Of a stretch of DNA of 64,000 bases, positions 21,101-31,900 are shown piece after piece. Position 1 is the stretch's first letter. Every line of letters starts with the position of its first letter. This stretch comes from Micractinium sp. NFX-FRZ (taxonomy: Eukaryota; Chlorophyta; Trebouxiophyceae; Chlorellales; Chlorellaceae). The position numbers were made by a program, and so were the translations under genes. A model generated the notes under the pieces. It was given only the letters and a program-made list of their open reading frames with translations, ran no database searches and had not been told where the DNA came from. The stretch lies in contig JAPTJF010000133.1 of assembly GCA_029339195.1 (NCBI GenBank), positions 62,001-126,000 on the forward strand, given 5' to 3'.

Positions 21101-23648
21101 GCGCTGCTGCTTGTTGGGCTGCTCCTGCTGCCGCTGCTGTTAGGCTTGGGTGCTGCTGGGCTTGGGCGCTGCTGGGCCTGCTGAGCTGCGCTGCTGGCGG
21201 GCACAGGGCCCCTGCTGTACTCTCTCGCGCGCCCATGTCCACGCGCCAGCACGCTGCTCTCAAGACCCAGCCCACCCCTCACACACTCACCCACCGATGC
21301 ACCCCAATCTCATGCAGGCTTAAACGAGAGAGTTACCAGGAGGGGTACTTGTGTGATGGCAGGCCGCCCCTCACTCACTCACTCACCCATGTAGCCCTGC
21401 GCAAAGCCGTTGGGCGCCCAGGTGCAGCACAGCACCTCCTGGCCCTGCACGTCCACGCACTGGGCCTTGCCCTCGCGCGCCGGGTTGGGAATCACCTGGC
21501 CGTTCATCAGGGCAAAGCCTGCAGGGGCACGTGGGGTGGACGGTGTAATCAGCAAACAGGGGTACCGTGATATCCAATACGAGGCGCTGGCAGCCCCGCC
21601 CCACCTGCACGGAACCTGCTCCTGTTGAAGACCCCCCGCACTCCGCAGGTCAGCCCCCGCAGCCCCACCCCCACTCATCCATCAACACCCAGAGGGGCAG
21701 GATGGCCACCCGCCGCAGCCAGGTTGAGCAGGAGTGTGGTTTCAGAAGCAGCTGCTGAGGGCTAGGCAGCCCTTCCCTCCCCTTGGTGAATCATCAACCA
21801 ACTCACCCATCAGCACCAGGATGGGCAGGATGGCCAGCAGCGAGGCCATATTGAGCAGGACGGTGGCCGCGATGACGCCGCTGTTGGCTGACAGCGCGTG
21901 CGCCGACACCCCCAGCAGCTTGGTGGCCAGCTCGATCTGCCCCCGCCACAGCCAGAAGCAGAAGGCGGAGAGGGCGGCCATGCCGAAGAAGGCGAGCGAG
22001 AAGAGGCCGCCGCCGGAGAACAGCAGAGTGACGCCGACGGCGGCGGGGAACTGCGGCAGGCGGGCAGGCAGGGGGGCAGGAGGGCAGCATGTGCAAGGGA
22101 GGGACGAGTGGTGTCAATAACTCTGGGGGCGGCGAGGTGCACCGACGTGCGCGGCGAGCAGGGGTGAAGTCACGTGCCCGCAGCCGTGTTGAGGCTGCCT
22201 GTGCGGCGGCACCTTGCTTGCGGCCCTGAATGGCCAGTACCCTGCCAGCTGGGCACCTCCACCCTCCCCGCCTCCACTCCGCCCCAAGCTCACCGCCACT
22301 TGGGTGTAGATGGTTGCCTTGGTCATCACGTGGGAGTGGGTCTTGAACGCAGAGATGAACTGCAGGGCAGCGGATGGGAGGGTGCGATGAGCAGGCGCAG
22401 TGTGGAGGTGCATGCCGGCGCTGCAGGCGAGGCTCATGGAGCGCAGGTCACAGCCTTGAAGGGCAAAGCCAGCGGGTGGCAGCAGCTGGAGCGGCAGGGC
22501 AGCTGCAGGACTGGTCAGCGCCTGGCTGGTCACCAACCTTCCCCTGGCCGGTTCCGGCTAATAAGCCCCTGCCCCTGCCTTGCCACCCTGCCGCCCTGCC
22601 CTCCAGCTGTCGCCCCCCTGGCGCCCAATTCAAAGGCTGCCTGCACTCACCAGCGCGCCCAGGCCCAGGGCCAGCACCGCCGACACGGCCAGCCACCTGC
22701 CGGTGAGGTGGATGAAGTCGACGGGGCTCCACTCGCCCTGGCCCTTGGCCTGCAGGGTGACCGTGAGTGGCGGGGTTGGGATGAGCAAGGGCATGCCACA
22801 GTGGGCCGGACATTCAAAGCGCGCCGCTGCCGCCGCCGCCGCTCCCAAAAGGTGTGTCGCTGGGCACAACAGCCGGCACCACCGCTGCAACTGCCCTCTG
22901 CCGCTGCCCGCCGCTGCTAACATGCAGGCAGTGGGCTGGCGCAGTTGAGGCGACGCCTCGAGCATCAGCGCCCCTGCCCCTTCCTGGCACCACGCCCCTC
23001 TCCGCCTCCATGTGGGCAGCCCACGAGGTTTCGCCTCCCTGCCCCTGCCCCCGCCCCGCTCCTCCCCGCCCCTCCCTGCCCCGCTCACATGCAGGCGGTC
23101 CATGAGGTTGCGCCCCCGGCCAGGCGTGATAGGGCAGCTGGCTGGGTCTGTGTAGTCTGTGCGCACGGCAGCAGGGTTCCTGCAAGTTGCAATAAAACAA
23201 CAATTGCAGGTTGTAAGGACAGGATGAACACAGAGAGACATAAGAGGGGGTGAGTGTGCGCAGGTGCGCAGGGCTTGGCCCCTGCGCAGGCTGGACCCAG
23301 GGGCGTGGGTGTGGGCACGGGTTGGTACTGCGCAGGTTTGGTGCATGAGAGACAGTAGAACGCCACACCACACCTTGCTGCGCTGGTGCGGTGCGACACC
23401 GCTGTGAGGCGGCAGCAAGAACAAGGCGCAAGCCATTGCATCGACTATGGCGCGAGCAAGATGCTAAGCGTGAGCAGAGGGAGGCGAGACGGGCGGCCGC
23501 ACCTGTGCTGGACGCCATACACGCCAGCGGCGATGGCAGCCACCCAGATGAGAGCAAACGCCACCGCCCAGATGCGGTCCTTGGGTGTGCGGTTGTACTG
23601 GAAGTGCGCCACCCCCTCAGGCGGGGTGGGTGGGTCTCCACGTCCCAT
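18175..23648 (-). CDS. Choline-transporter-like protein (SLC44/CTL family)
   Basis: Polytopic membrane protein of the CTL/PNS1 family; family members move choline or ethanolamine, though plant members are linked to secretory traffic and cell-wall sieve formation. Thirteen exons, about 560 residues. The first exon gives a hydrophilic N-terminus (ATG at 23648) and helix 1, DRIWAVAFALIWVAAIAAGV. A long extracytosolic loop follows. The core has repeated helices, including GVTLLFSGGGLFSLAFFG and LLARNFLQAFASTIW. The family signature near the C-terminus is clear: FILSFLGGILLSVLDA, then VFVCWAIDKDSHTVSHPEV. The tail is Gln/Gly/Ala-rich and ends at TGA, 18175. Exon joins keep phase. The introns preceding exons 10 and 11 carry duplicated copies of the exon start. 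Substrate is not evident from sequence. Confidence 0.9.
19102..19312 (-). repeat. Duplicated exon-11 start inside the preceding SLC44 intron
   Basis: The first ~45 bases of the exon, with its acceptor (19102-19150), recur almost exactly at 19264-19312. Both contain GTGAAGCAGGCCAGGCGGAT on the plus strand. Weaker GAAGCAGGC remnants follow near 19369 and 19443, and a GTAGTGGGTGACAGCAGAGA unit repeats between the copies. Confidence 0.85.
19661..19786 (-). repeat. Duplicated exon-10 acceptor in the SLC44 gene
   Basis: GCGCTCATCACCGTGGCAAA and the following CTGCGCAGG at 19661 are repeated at 19743, 82 bases away, with one or two changes. The copy at 19661 carries the real exon start; the other lies inside the intron and is out of frame. 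Confidence 0.85.
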
Positions 23649-25673
23649 GACGGCGGCGGCGGGGTGCGGCGAGGCGGCGGGGTGGGCCCTGGCGGTGGCG
23701 GGGCAGTAGGGCGGCGGAGGAGCCCCGGCGGAGCGGTGGCGGGACTGCCCGAGAGATCCCCTTGGCTAGCAGTCTAGGAAGGCGCGGGGGGCGCTTGTTC
23801 GGAACCCAGGCACAGCACAGAGATGCAACGCGGCAAGTGTGCACAGCCTGCCAAAGGTGCTCAAAGTGTCAGCAAACGAAGAAGGCGGGTCTCGAGGGCC
23901 TGTGGGAGGCGGTCCGCGCCCAAGTCCAGGAGGCGCCACCTGGCAGGTTCCTTTCCGCCGCTGCTGATCTCTCTTCCGTATTCCTGTACCTTTCAACCGC
24001 CAAAACAGCATGCTATCTGCGGAACATGGCAGGACGGGCCAAGTTGCGGGAGAGCAGCTGGACAGCCCTAGCCCGCCGCTACTGCCACCGCCACGTGCCG
24101 CCGCCTGCAGCCTTGAGCTGAACTGGGCGCACTCGCAGGACGATAAGGCACCTTCAAGCGTACAAGCTGTGCTGCACGCGGGTACAATAACATCCTGGCT
24201 TGGCAACAGGAGAGAAGCTTTTGGGCCCACACGTCAGGTGTAAGCGGTAAGCCCCGCCACTGATCGCGCAGGCCCGCCTCGTGCAATGACAGCTTCCTGT
24301 TCTCACCTTCACCTGCCCGCACGCCCTTGACCACCTGCAACTGCGCAATCAACGGTGGCTGTGGAATATTCCGTCCCACAAAATTCAGAGCCACCCGCCC
24401 TTCCATCCACCAGCCTGTCCTGCTGCCTTCGCCGCCCCGCTGACCCTTGCACCGCATACTGCCTCTGCCCGCCCATGCCAGCCCAGCTGCTTTGGCCAAC
24501 AATTAGGGCCACTTAGTGGCGGTTAGTGGCGGTAGTGACCACTTGCAAATGCCTGTGCATCACCTCATCGCTCGGGGTGGGTGCCAACAACAGTAAGTCG
24601 TCAAATTACCTTGAAAGCAACAAGGGCGTGTGGCCTTGCCGCCATTGGATTGCAGGAGAAGGCAGCGGGTGAGGGAGGGGACAGCGGCGGAAGGCACCTC
24701 GAAAGGAGTGCACTGAATTCATCATCAGACCCTTATCAAAGGTGGGGCGCCGGCATGTGCACTCGCGCATCTGGCGGTATCTGCCGGCGTGCTGCATGCC
24801 TTGGCCGGCCAGGAGAGTGTGTAGCACCACCAGGGCTTGCCTGGCAGCCAGGCAGGCGTGCCGACTGGGAGTCCGTAGGACGCAGAGAATGCAGCAGTTG
24901 ACACCGGTGTCCCTGCACCACCAGTAGTCATGCTGCGCTTTGGGAGGGACAGCTGCCACGGCTCGTGCAGGTCAGCCTCCCAGGGAACAGTTGAGGGTGC
25001 AGCTGCTGGCTACTCAACAGTTCAAGCCACGGAAGCGCTACAGGATACCGTACAGACTCTGCGGCTGCATCCGGGTGGCACGGCACTGCTTGTGGAACGT
25101 GCTCTCGCCCTGCACGCGTACGCCGGCATGAGCTGCCTGCGCTGCCGCAGTTCACCAGTGATGACAGCCCGCTCTGTGGGCAAATGCTTTGGGTGTGCTT
25201 GAGCAAATTGCAGAGTTTCAGGTACGTGCCATGATCCTAATGAGCAAGTGTGGCTGGTGCAGAGTGCCAATTACCAGTGCTGCCGACCCCGCCGTCGGCC
25301 GCCCACTGCTGCTGGCACAAGGCTGTTGGTCACTGCAGCTGCGCTGTTGATCTTGAAATGTCAATGGCGTATTTCTGCAGCCGCCAGGACGAAACCAACG
25401 GCTTCTACAGCCGAGGCAGCAAACAGAAACAGCACCGTAGCCTGGCGGGCAAAGTCCGTGTACCAGATGACAGCCCATGTGGAGCAAGCAACGATGGAGC
25501 TGTAGACGGTCCGATCGGGAGTGCACTCTCTGGCAAGTGGGCCGCCAGGCTGGCCGGGTTGGACACGCTATCCTGCGGACTTGGAGACAGCAAAAGCTTC
25601 GTCATTCGCAGCATCGTTCCTCGTACTGCGTGGTGATAATATAGCAGCAGCCCAGGGGCATTGGAGCAACAGC
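23649..25673. other. Gene-poor region between SLC44 and uroporphyrinogen decarboxylase
   Basis: It holds the promoters of two divergent genes. Apart from the minus-strand membrane-type frame at 25361-25567, no exon could be supported. The open frames from 24600 to 25270 on the minus strand have few plausible splice sites and no recognisable motifs. A small direct repeat of TTAGTGGCGG occurs near 24512-24533. Confidence 0.4.
25361..25567 (-). pseudogene. Membrane-protein-like exon or relic, possibly RTA1-like
   Basis: A minus-strand frame, open between stops, ends in TGA at 25361 and encodes two likely membrane helices: VYSSIVACSTWAVIWYTDFA and ATVLFLFAASAVEAVGFVLA. The second resembles the 'E-x-x-G-Y/F' helix near the start of RTA1-type membrane proteins, but that similarity is weak and by eye only. 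No start codon is in frame, so a 5' exon would be required. No convincing further exons were found downstream. It lies about 110 bases from the decarboxylase start, so it could be the remnant of a divergent gene, an unresolved small gene, or chance. Confidence 0.22.
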
Positions 25674-28342
25674 ATGGCAGCAGCGATGGCCAGCGTGTGC
25701 GCCGGCTTCGCCGGCAGTGCCTCGGCTTTCCAGGGCAGCAGCTCGAAGCAGAATGCTCGGCGTCAGTGCCGGCTAGCTGTCGTTGCGCAGGCCCAGCAGC
25801 AAGGTGAGGGGGCGCGCAGTGCGGGTGGCCTGACACCGGAGCCCCAAGAGGGGCCCCCGTGCTCACTACATACAACACAACCGCCCCTTCGCTGCAGACC
25901 CGCTCATGGTGCGCGCAGCACGCGGCGAGGCCATTGAGCGCGCCCCCTGCTGGTGAGGCGTCGAAGGGCGGTGCGGCGGCAGGGGCGGGGCACAGCGATA
26001 GTGTCGGGATGTGTGGCAGCATGCAGCGCGCACAGGCGGCCAGCCCTGTCTATTGACAAGCAGCTGTCAACGCCTGCTTCAGAGCAGGGCGCTCCCCGCT
26101 GGCGCACGTGCTGGCTGGCTCAACCCCAGCAGCGGCATGCCGCGCGGCTCGCAGCCTGGCTACGCTCACATCAACACGAATCCCGCCCCTGCCTCCCTGA
26201 CCCTCCCACGTACCGCGTCTGCAGGATGATGCGGCAGGCGGGGCGGTACCAGAAGGTGTACCGCGACCTCGCCCTCAAGCACCCCTCGTTCCGGGAGCGC
26301 TCTGAGAACACAGACCTCATTGTGGAGATCAGCCTGCAGCCCTGGAACTCCTTCAAGCCCGACGGCGTCATCATTTTTAGGTAAAAAGGACAGCAGCTGG
26401 GGGCGCAGAGGTGGGATCAGGGGCCGTTCAGCAGCCCTTTGAAGGTCCGACAGAGGCAGCATTTTACGTAAAAGAACAGGAGCCCACCCGCCTGCTGCGC
26501 CGCGCTGCATGCACTGCCTCTGGCCCCACTCTACCCCCTGCGCCACCTCACCCTCGCAACAACTGCCACACCCCGCGCTGCCTGCCCCGCACCCCACCCC
26601 TGCAGCGACATCCTGACGCCCCTGCCCGCCTTTGGCATCCCCTTTGAGATTGACGACAACAAGGGGCCGCTGCTGGACAACCCCATCCGCAGCATGGAGC
26701 AGCTCAGCGTGCTGCGCCCCATCGACCTGCAGCAGCTGTCCTTTGTGGGCGAGTCACTGGGCCTCATCAAGCAGGTGGGTGGGAGCCGCTGCTGCTTCCA
26801 GTGCCGCCCGCCGCCGCTGCTCGCTGCTGACAGCGGGCGGGGGCGGCACTGAGTTTTAGCAGCGGGCGCTGATGTGCCGGGACAGGTGCAGGGACAGGCC
26901 TGTTAGGTCAGACTGCCGTTGGAGCTGTTGCCTGCATGCAGCGCGGGGTGGCTAACGCAGGTGCGCCACAACTGGCCGCACGCATGCGTGCAGGAGGTGG
27001 GCGGCCAGGCGGCTGTGCTGGGCTTTGTGGGCTGCCCCTGGACGCTGGCCACCTATGTGGTGGAGGGGGCCTCCTCCTCCCTCTACAAGAACATCAAGAC
27101 CATGATGTTCAACGGTGGGTGGGCAGGGGCGGGTTGGGGGCGGGTTGTGTGGGGCAGCTGGGTGGCGGCGGGGCGGATGGTGCGAGTATGTGGGGTGGGG
27201 TGTGAGGACCGGGAGGCCTGAGAAGTAGCGCTAGGGGGTGCGGGGTCCTGGGCATCCGGATGCCAGGCACTGCTGTGTGCAGCTCGTCTTGCAAGCAGCT
27301 GTGCATCCGGCCGCCACTGCGCCCCACTCCCCCGCCAGGTCTTCCGCGCCTGTAGCGCCGAAGATCTGGGCGTGCTGCTGCGCCTTTTGGAGCGCCAGAG
27401 CCTCATCGCGCTGCAGCGCCCGCTTGCGTGACGTTTGACTCTCCTCCTCCTCCTCCCCCCTGCGCCTGCCCCTTCCTACCCTGCAGCGCCGCAGCTGCTA
27501 GACGCCCTGCTGGGCCACCTGGCCGACCAGATTGCCGAGTACGTGAAATACCAGATTGACAGCGGCGCCGACTGCGTCATGATGTTTGACTCGTGGGGCG
27601 GCCAGCTGCCGCCGCACATGTGGGACCGCTGGTCCCGCCCCTACATTGAGCGCATCGTCAAGACAGTCAAGGCGACGCACCCCGACACGCCGCTGACGCT
27701 GTATGCCAACGGCAGCGGCGGCATGCTGGAGCGCATGGGGGCCACGGGGGCGGACGTGATTGGGCTGGACTGGACGGTGGACATGGCCGACGCGCGCGCG
27801 CGGCTGGGGCCCAACCAGGCCGTGCAGGTGTGGAAAGCTTGGCACTGATTTCGCCGTGCACGGGGAGTGTTCTAGGGCAAGCGCTGCTCCGGCAGGCAGG
27901 GCGCGTGTGATGGTGTGCCATGAGGAGCTGGGCGCTGGCACTTGTGCAACCTGCTGCAGGCATGCTTGGCAGAAGCAAGCCAGCAAGCAGGAACAGGCAT
28001 TGCCCCCCCTCTCTCCGCCTCCCCTGACACCCCTTGCCCTCCTCTCCGCCTGTTCCCCCACACGCTCCGCCCGTTGCTCCCCTGCTTCTGCCCCTCAATC
28101 ACGCATGTCGTGCCCCTCCTCTCCCTCCCCCGCAGGGCAATGTGGACCCTGTGGTGCTCTTTGGCAGCCAGCAGGCGGTGGAGGATGCGGTGCGCGACTG
28201 CCTGACCAAGGCGGGCGACCGGGGGCACGTGCTCAACCTGGGGCATGGCGTGCTGGTGGGCACGCCCGAGGAGAACGTCGCCTACATGTTTGACCTCTCT
28301 AAGAAGATCACCTACAGCAGCCGCACCCCCGCGACTGTCTAA
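25674..28342 (+). CDS. Uroporphyrinogen decarboxylase, plastid
   Basis: It removes four carboxyl groups from uroporphyrinogen III to give coproporphyrinogen III, a step shared by heme and chlorophyll synthesis in the plastid. Seven exons (25674-25803, 25898-25952, 26225-26380, 26606-26774, 26994-27114, 27487-27827, 28136-28342) add up to 392 residues with all phases matching. The first ~43 residues are Ala/Ser/Gln/Arg-rich without acids, as in a transit peptide. The signature [13 protein letters not shown] is present, spanning an exon join, with the substrate-binding Arg residues. Also seen: [18 protein letters not shown] with the catalytic Asp, [24 protein letters not shown], and LNLGHGV near the end with the conserved His. 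A second in-frame ATG lies 12 bases downstream of the chosen start. No defect seen. Confidence 0.95.
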
Positions 28343-28977
28343 AGCAGCGGCATGGCAGGCAGTACTGCGCGGTTGCCGGACGGGCAGACTGGTGGTGCTG
28401 TGGATTCCTACCCGTCGCCCCTGCCTGCCCGCCCGCCCGCCCTCCCTTGCTCCTCTGAGCAAGGTATTATGCATGGTCAACGCATGTTCTGTGTGTGCCG
28501 GCCCGGCGGCTTCCCCCCCTGCCAGCTGGGCTGATTCCCGTTCCCCTCGTCACCCGCTTCTCATTGTCTTTGTCGTTTGTCATTCCCCCCTCCGGCACTG
28601 GCACTGTACTCCCCCCCCAGCTTTCATGTCGCTCCTGCACCCGCCAAGTGGACTGCACTGTATGCACTCCGTCAACACACGCCCGCCCTCACATTGAAGC
28701 ATACCTCACCTGCACGCAGCACTGATGTAACTGCTTCCCCTTACAAGTCTGTGTTACGTAACGGAGGACAGTGCCGGCCCCGGTTTCACATGTGGCACAC
28801 TTGCCGTCAGCCGCTGCTAGCCGGCGCCCCGCCAGCGAGGCAGCGCTGCCTCCTTCTTCCATCCGGCCTGCCTCGTTCAACAGCTGGACAAAGGCTGCAC
28901 GTTATCTCATTCTCCCTACTCTCGCGCTAGCTGCTCCTAGCGCGCTCTGGATGGACCACTAGCAGCGTGTCGGCGGG
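28343..28977 (+). other. 3' UTR of the decarboxylase gene and promoter of HIRA
   Basis: No coding exon recognised. The TGTAA at 28726-28730 is the likely 3' processing signal of the upstream gene, leaving about 250 bases for the HIRA promoter and leader. Confidence 0.5.
28726..28730 (+). promoter_or_regulatory. TGTAA polyadenylation signal, decarboxylase gene
   Basis: It lies about 385 bases after the stop codon, in the same orientation. Confidence 0.5.
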
Positions 28978-31900
28978 ATGCTGGTAGAGAAGGTCCCGTG
29001 GTGCACCCACGATGGTGAGGCGCTCAGAAAGTCAACGGGCAAGGGCTGCCGCGTGCGATCACTTTGAGAGCTTAAATCGCGGCTGCCAACGCCTCGGCTG
29101 CTGTTCTGCCCAGATAAGCGGGTGGCGCGATCCGCAGCCATCACCGGCTCTCCGCGTTCCCGGCTGCTGTGCTGCTCCTGCCAGCCCACCCGCCGCCACC
29201 CGCCCCATCCGCCGTGCAGGTGGCGTGTACACTATCCACGTGCAGGCCAGCGGGCAGCGCTTTGCCACGGGCGGCGCCGACTCGCAGGTCAAGGTGTGGA
29301 GCATGGCGCCGGTGCTGGACGTGCGCAAGGAGGCGAAGGGCGGCGGGCCGCTGGTGCTGGCAACGTTGTGCGACCACAGCTCAACCGTCAACACCGTGCG
29401 CTTCAGCAAGAATGGGCGCTACCTCGCCTCAGGTGGGTGCTGGCTATCTGGCAGAGAGGCAAGGAAGAGTATTGTGGCATGGAGTGGGGCACCGTGCCGT
29501 AGGGTGCAAGGAAGCAGGGTGCAAGGAGACGAGCAGGGAGTGCTGACTAGGTTCATGAAGCGGAGACGAGCGGCAGAATGCAACACACGCCGGCGACGCT
29601 GCTCTGTGCTCGCCGGTCTTTGGTTCCCTGCGTCGCTGCATTCTTGGCAGTGTGGTAAGCGCAGCGGAGAGGAGCTGCGCATTATAGCCTGCCTGGTACT
29701 GAGCTGCCGCCGGCACTCAGCTGGCCCGACGTCCCTTGCCTTTTCTTGGCTGCCAGCCTTGCCTGTTCACCTCTCTGCATAGCTAGTCGTCGCCCCTGCC
29801 TGCCTGCCTGCCGTCCGAGGCTCTGACAACCGCATGCTCTGCCCCTCTTTGCAGCATGTCATTGAGTGCAACACCCCCCGCTTTGCAGCACTCCCTCGAA
29901 TGCAACACACTCGACATCCCGGCGCCTGTTTGTCCTGCCCCCAGAGCTCGCCAACCGCATGCATCACCTGTACAAGCCTGCACCCACCTCTCAGCACCCA
30001 CCTCGGGCACTTCTTTGCTTTTCCCTCCTTTCGCAGGCTCCGACGACCGCATGATCTGTGTGTACGAGCACAAGCCCGGGCCGGGCGGCGCCACCCTGGG
30101 CGGCGGCAGCAGCCCCAACATCGAGAACTGGCGCACCAAGGCAGTGCTGCGGGGGCACTCCAACAACGTTGTCGACCTGGGGTGGAGCCACGACGACACC
30201 CGCCTGGCCTCCTGCTCCATCGACAACTCCCTCTGCATCTGGGACCCCGCCAGCGGGCAGCGCCTGAGGACGCTGGACTACCACACCTCGTTTGTCAAGG
30301 GGCTGGCGTGGGACCCGGTGGGCACCTACCTGGCCACACAGGTGGGTGCTGCTGCGGTTGAACATAGTTCGTGCGGCGGACAGGGCGCTGCGGTTGTGAG
30401 TTGTATGTTTGGGGCGAAGCGCTGGAATGCCTCTGGCCCATCCTTGACTTGATACTCCCACAGTCCAAGGCGTTGAATGCGGTGATGTGGCGGCGCAACC
30501 CGCGCTCACCTCCCGCGCCTTGCACCCGTTCTTTCCTCCACCCTGCCCCTGCCTGCAGTCGGAGGACAAGAGCGTGGTGATCTGGCGGTGCGACGACTGG
30601 AGCGTGGCCGCCCGGGTGACCGCCCCCTACGCCAAGCTCGTCACCTCCACCTTCAGCACTCGCATGAGCTGGAGCCCAGACGGAAGCTTCCTGGCCACGG
30701 GTGCGCCGCCTGCTTTTTCCAATAGCTCTTACCATTGTGTGATGAAGAGGGAGGGGCGTGAGGTGAAGCCCGGGGGGGGCCAGCTTCCTGGTGTGGGGCT
30801 TGCATGGCTAGCGAGCAGTTGAAGTTGGGGAGGGGCCAACAGATTTGGCGGGATGGGCGGTTGGGTAGCAAGTGGAGGCAGGCAGGCAGGCAGGCAGGTC
30901 CCCTCAACAGGCCTGAGGTGGCAGGCACTGGTTTGCACTACATGTGTGCTGGCTGCAGCTGTGATGCTGCCGCCTGGCATGCTCGGCCTCCACCCTGCCT
31001 CTTGCCCTCCCTTGCTCGTGTCGCTCTGTCCCTTGCAGGCAACAGCTACCAGGGCTCCTCCCATGCGGCGGTGGTGGTGCAGCGGGGGCTGTGGAACGAC
31101 AGCAAGCAGCACATGCTGGTCAGCGGGCACCAAGGTGAGCGGGATCCAGGGGCGTGTGCACAATGGGTCAAGGCCAGCGCACATCCCTGTCAGCGGGAAC
31201 TGGAGAGAGGATGCAGGGCAGGACAGGCCGGGCAAGGATTGGGTGGGGCAGGCAGGGCAAGGTGAGGGTGAGGGCAGGCACGAGCACGGGTAGCTTGCAG
31301 GGTGAAGGCAGGCAGGAGAGTATGCTGGTCACCAGATACCAGCTCAGCAGGGAAGAGTCCCGCCATAGCAGGGTGGGGCTGCGAGATGGATTGTGGCAGG
31401 GCAGGGCAGGGCGCACCGCACACGCAGCCGCTGCAGGTGCTCCTGCCGCTCTTGTTCCTGACTGCCCTGCCCTGCCAACTGCCCATGCTGCTGCTCCCCT
31501 TCCCCAGGCTGCGTGGTCTCTGTGGGTTTCAACCCCCGCCTCTTCCACCTGCCCCAGAAGGGCGGGGCTGCGGGCGAGGTGGAGGAGAAGCTGAGCAGCG
31601 TGTTTGCGCTGGGCTCGCAGGACAAGAGCATCTCGGGTGGGTGGGTGGTGGACCCTGGATGGGAGATTGGTTTGCTGGGCAGGTCCAGGAGGGGGCAGAT
31701 GGCTGGGGCGCGGCCTGAAGAGAACAGGAGCAGGCGCATGCTGGGTGCGCGCGTATGCACTTTGTGCGCAGCGTGGACACCGTGCCTTGAATCTGTCGCT
31801 CTGCCCCGCCCTACCCCGCATGCTGTGCTGACCAACCCGCCCTGCCCTGCCCCGCATGCCGTGCTGACCAACTGCCCTGCCCTACCCGTGTGCCTTGCAC

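Noticed and set aside
26399..26605. Possible extra exon in the decarboxylase gene
   Set aside because: Flanking exons already join in phase to restore the conserved [12 protein letters not shown] segment, so this is plain intron.
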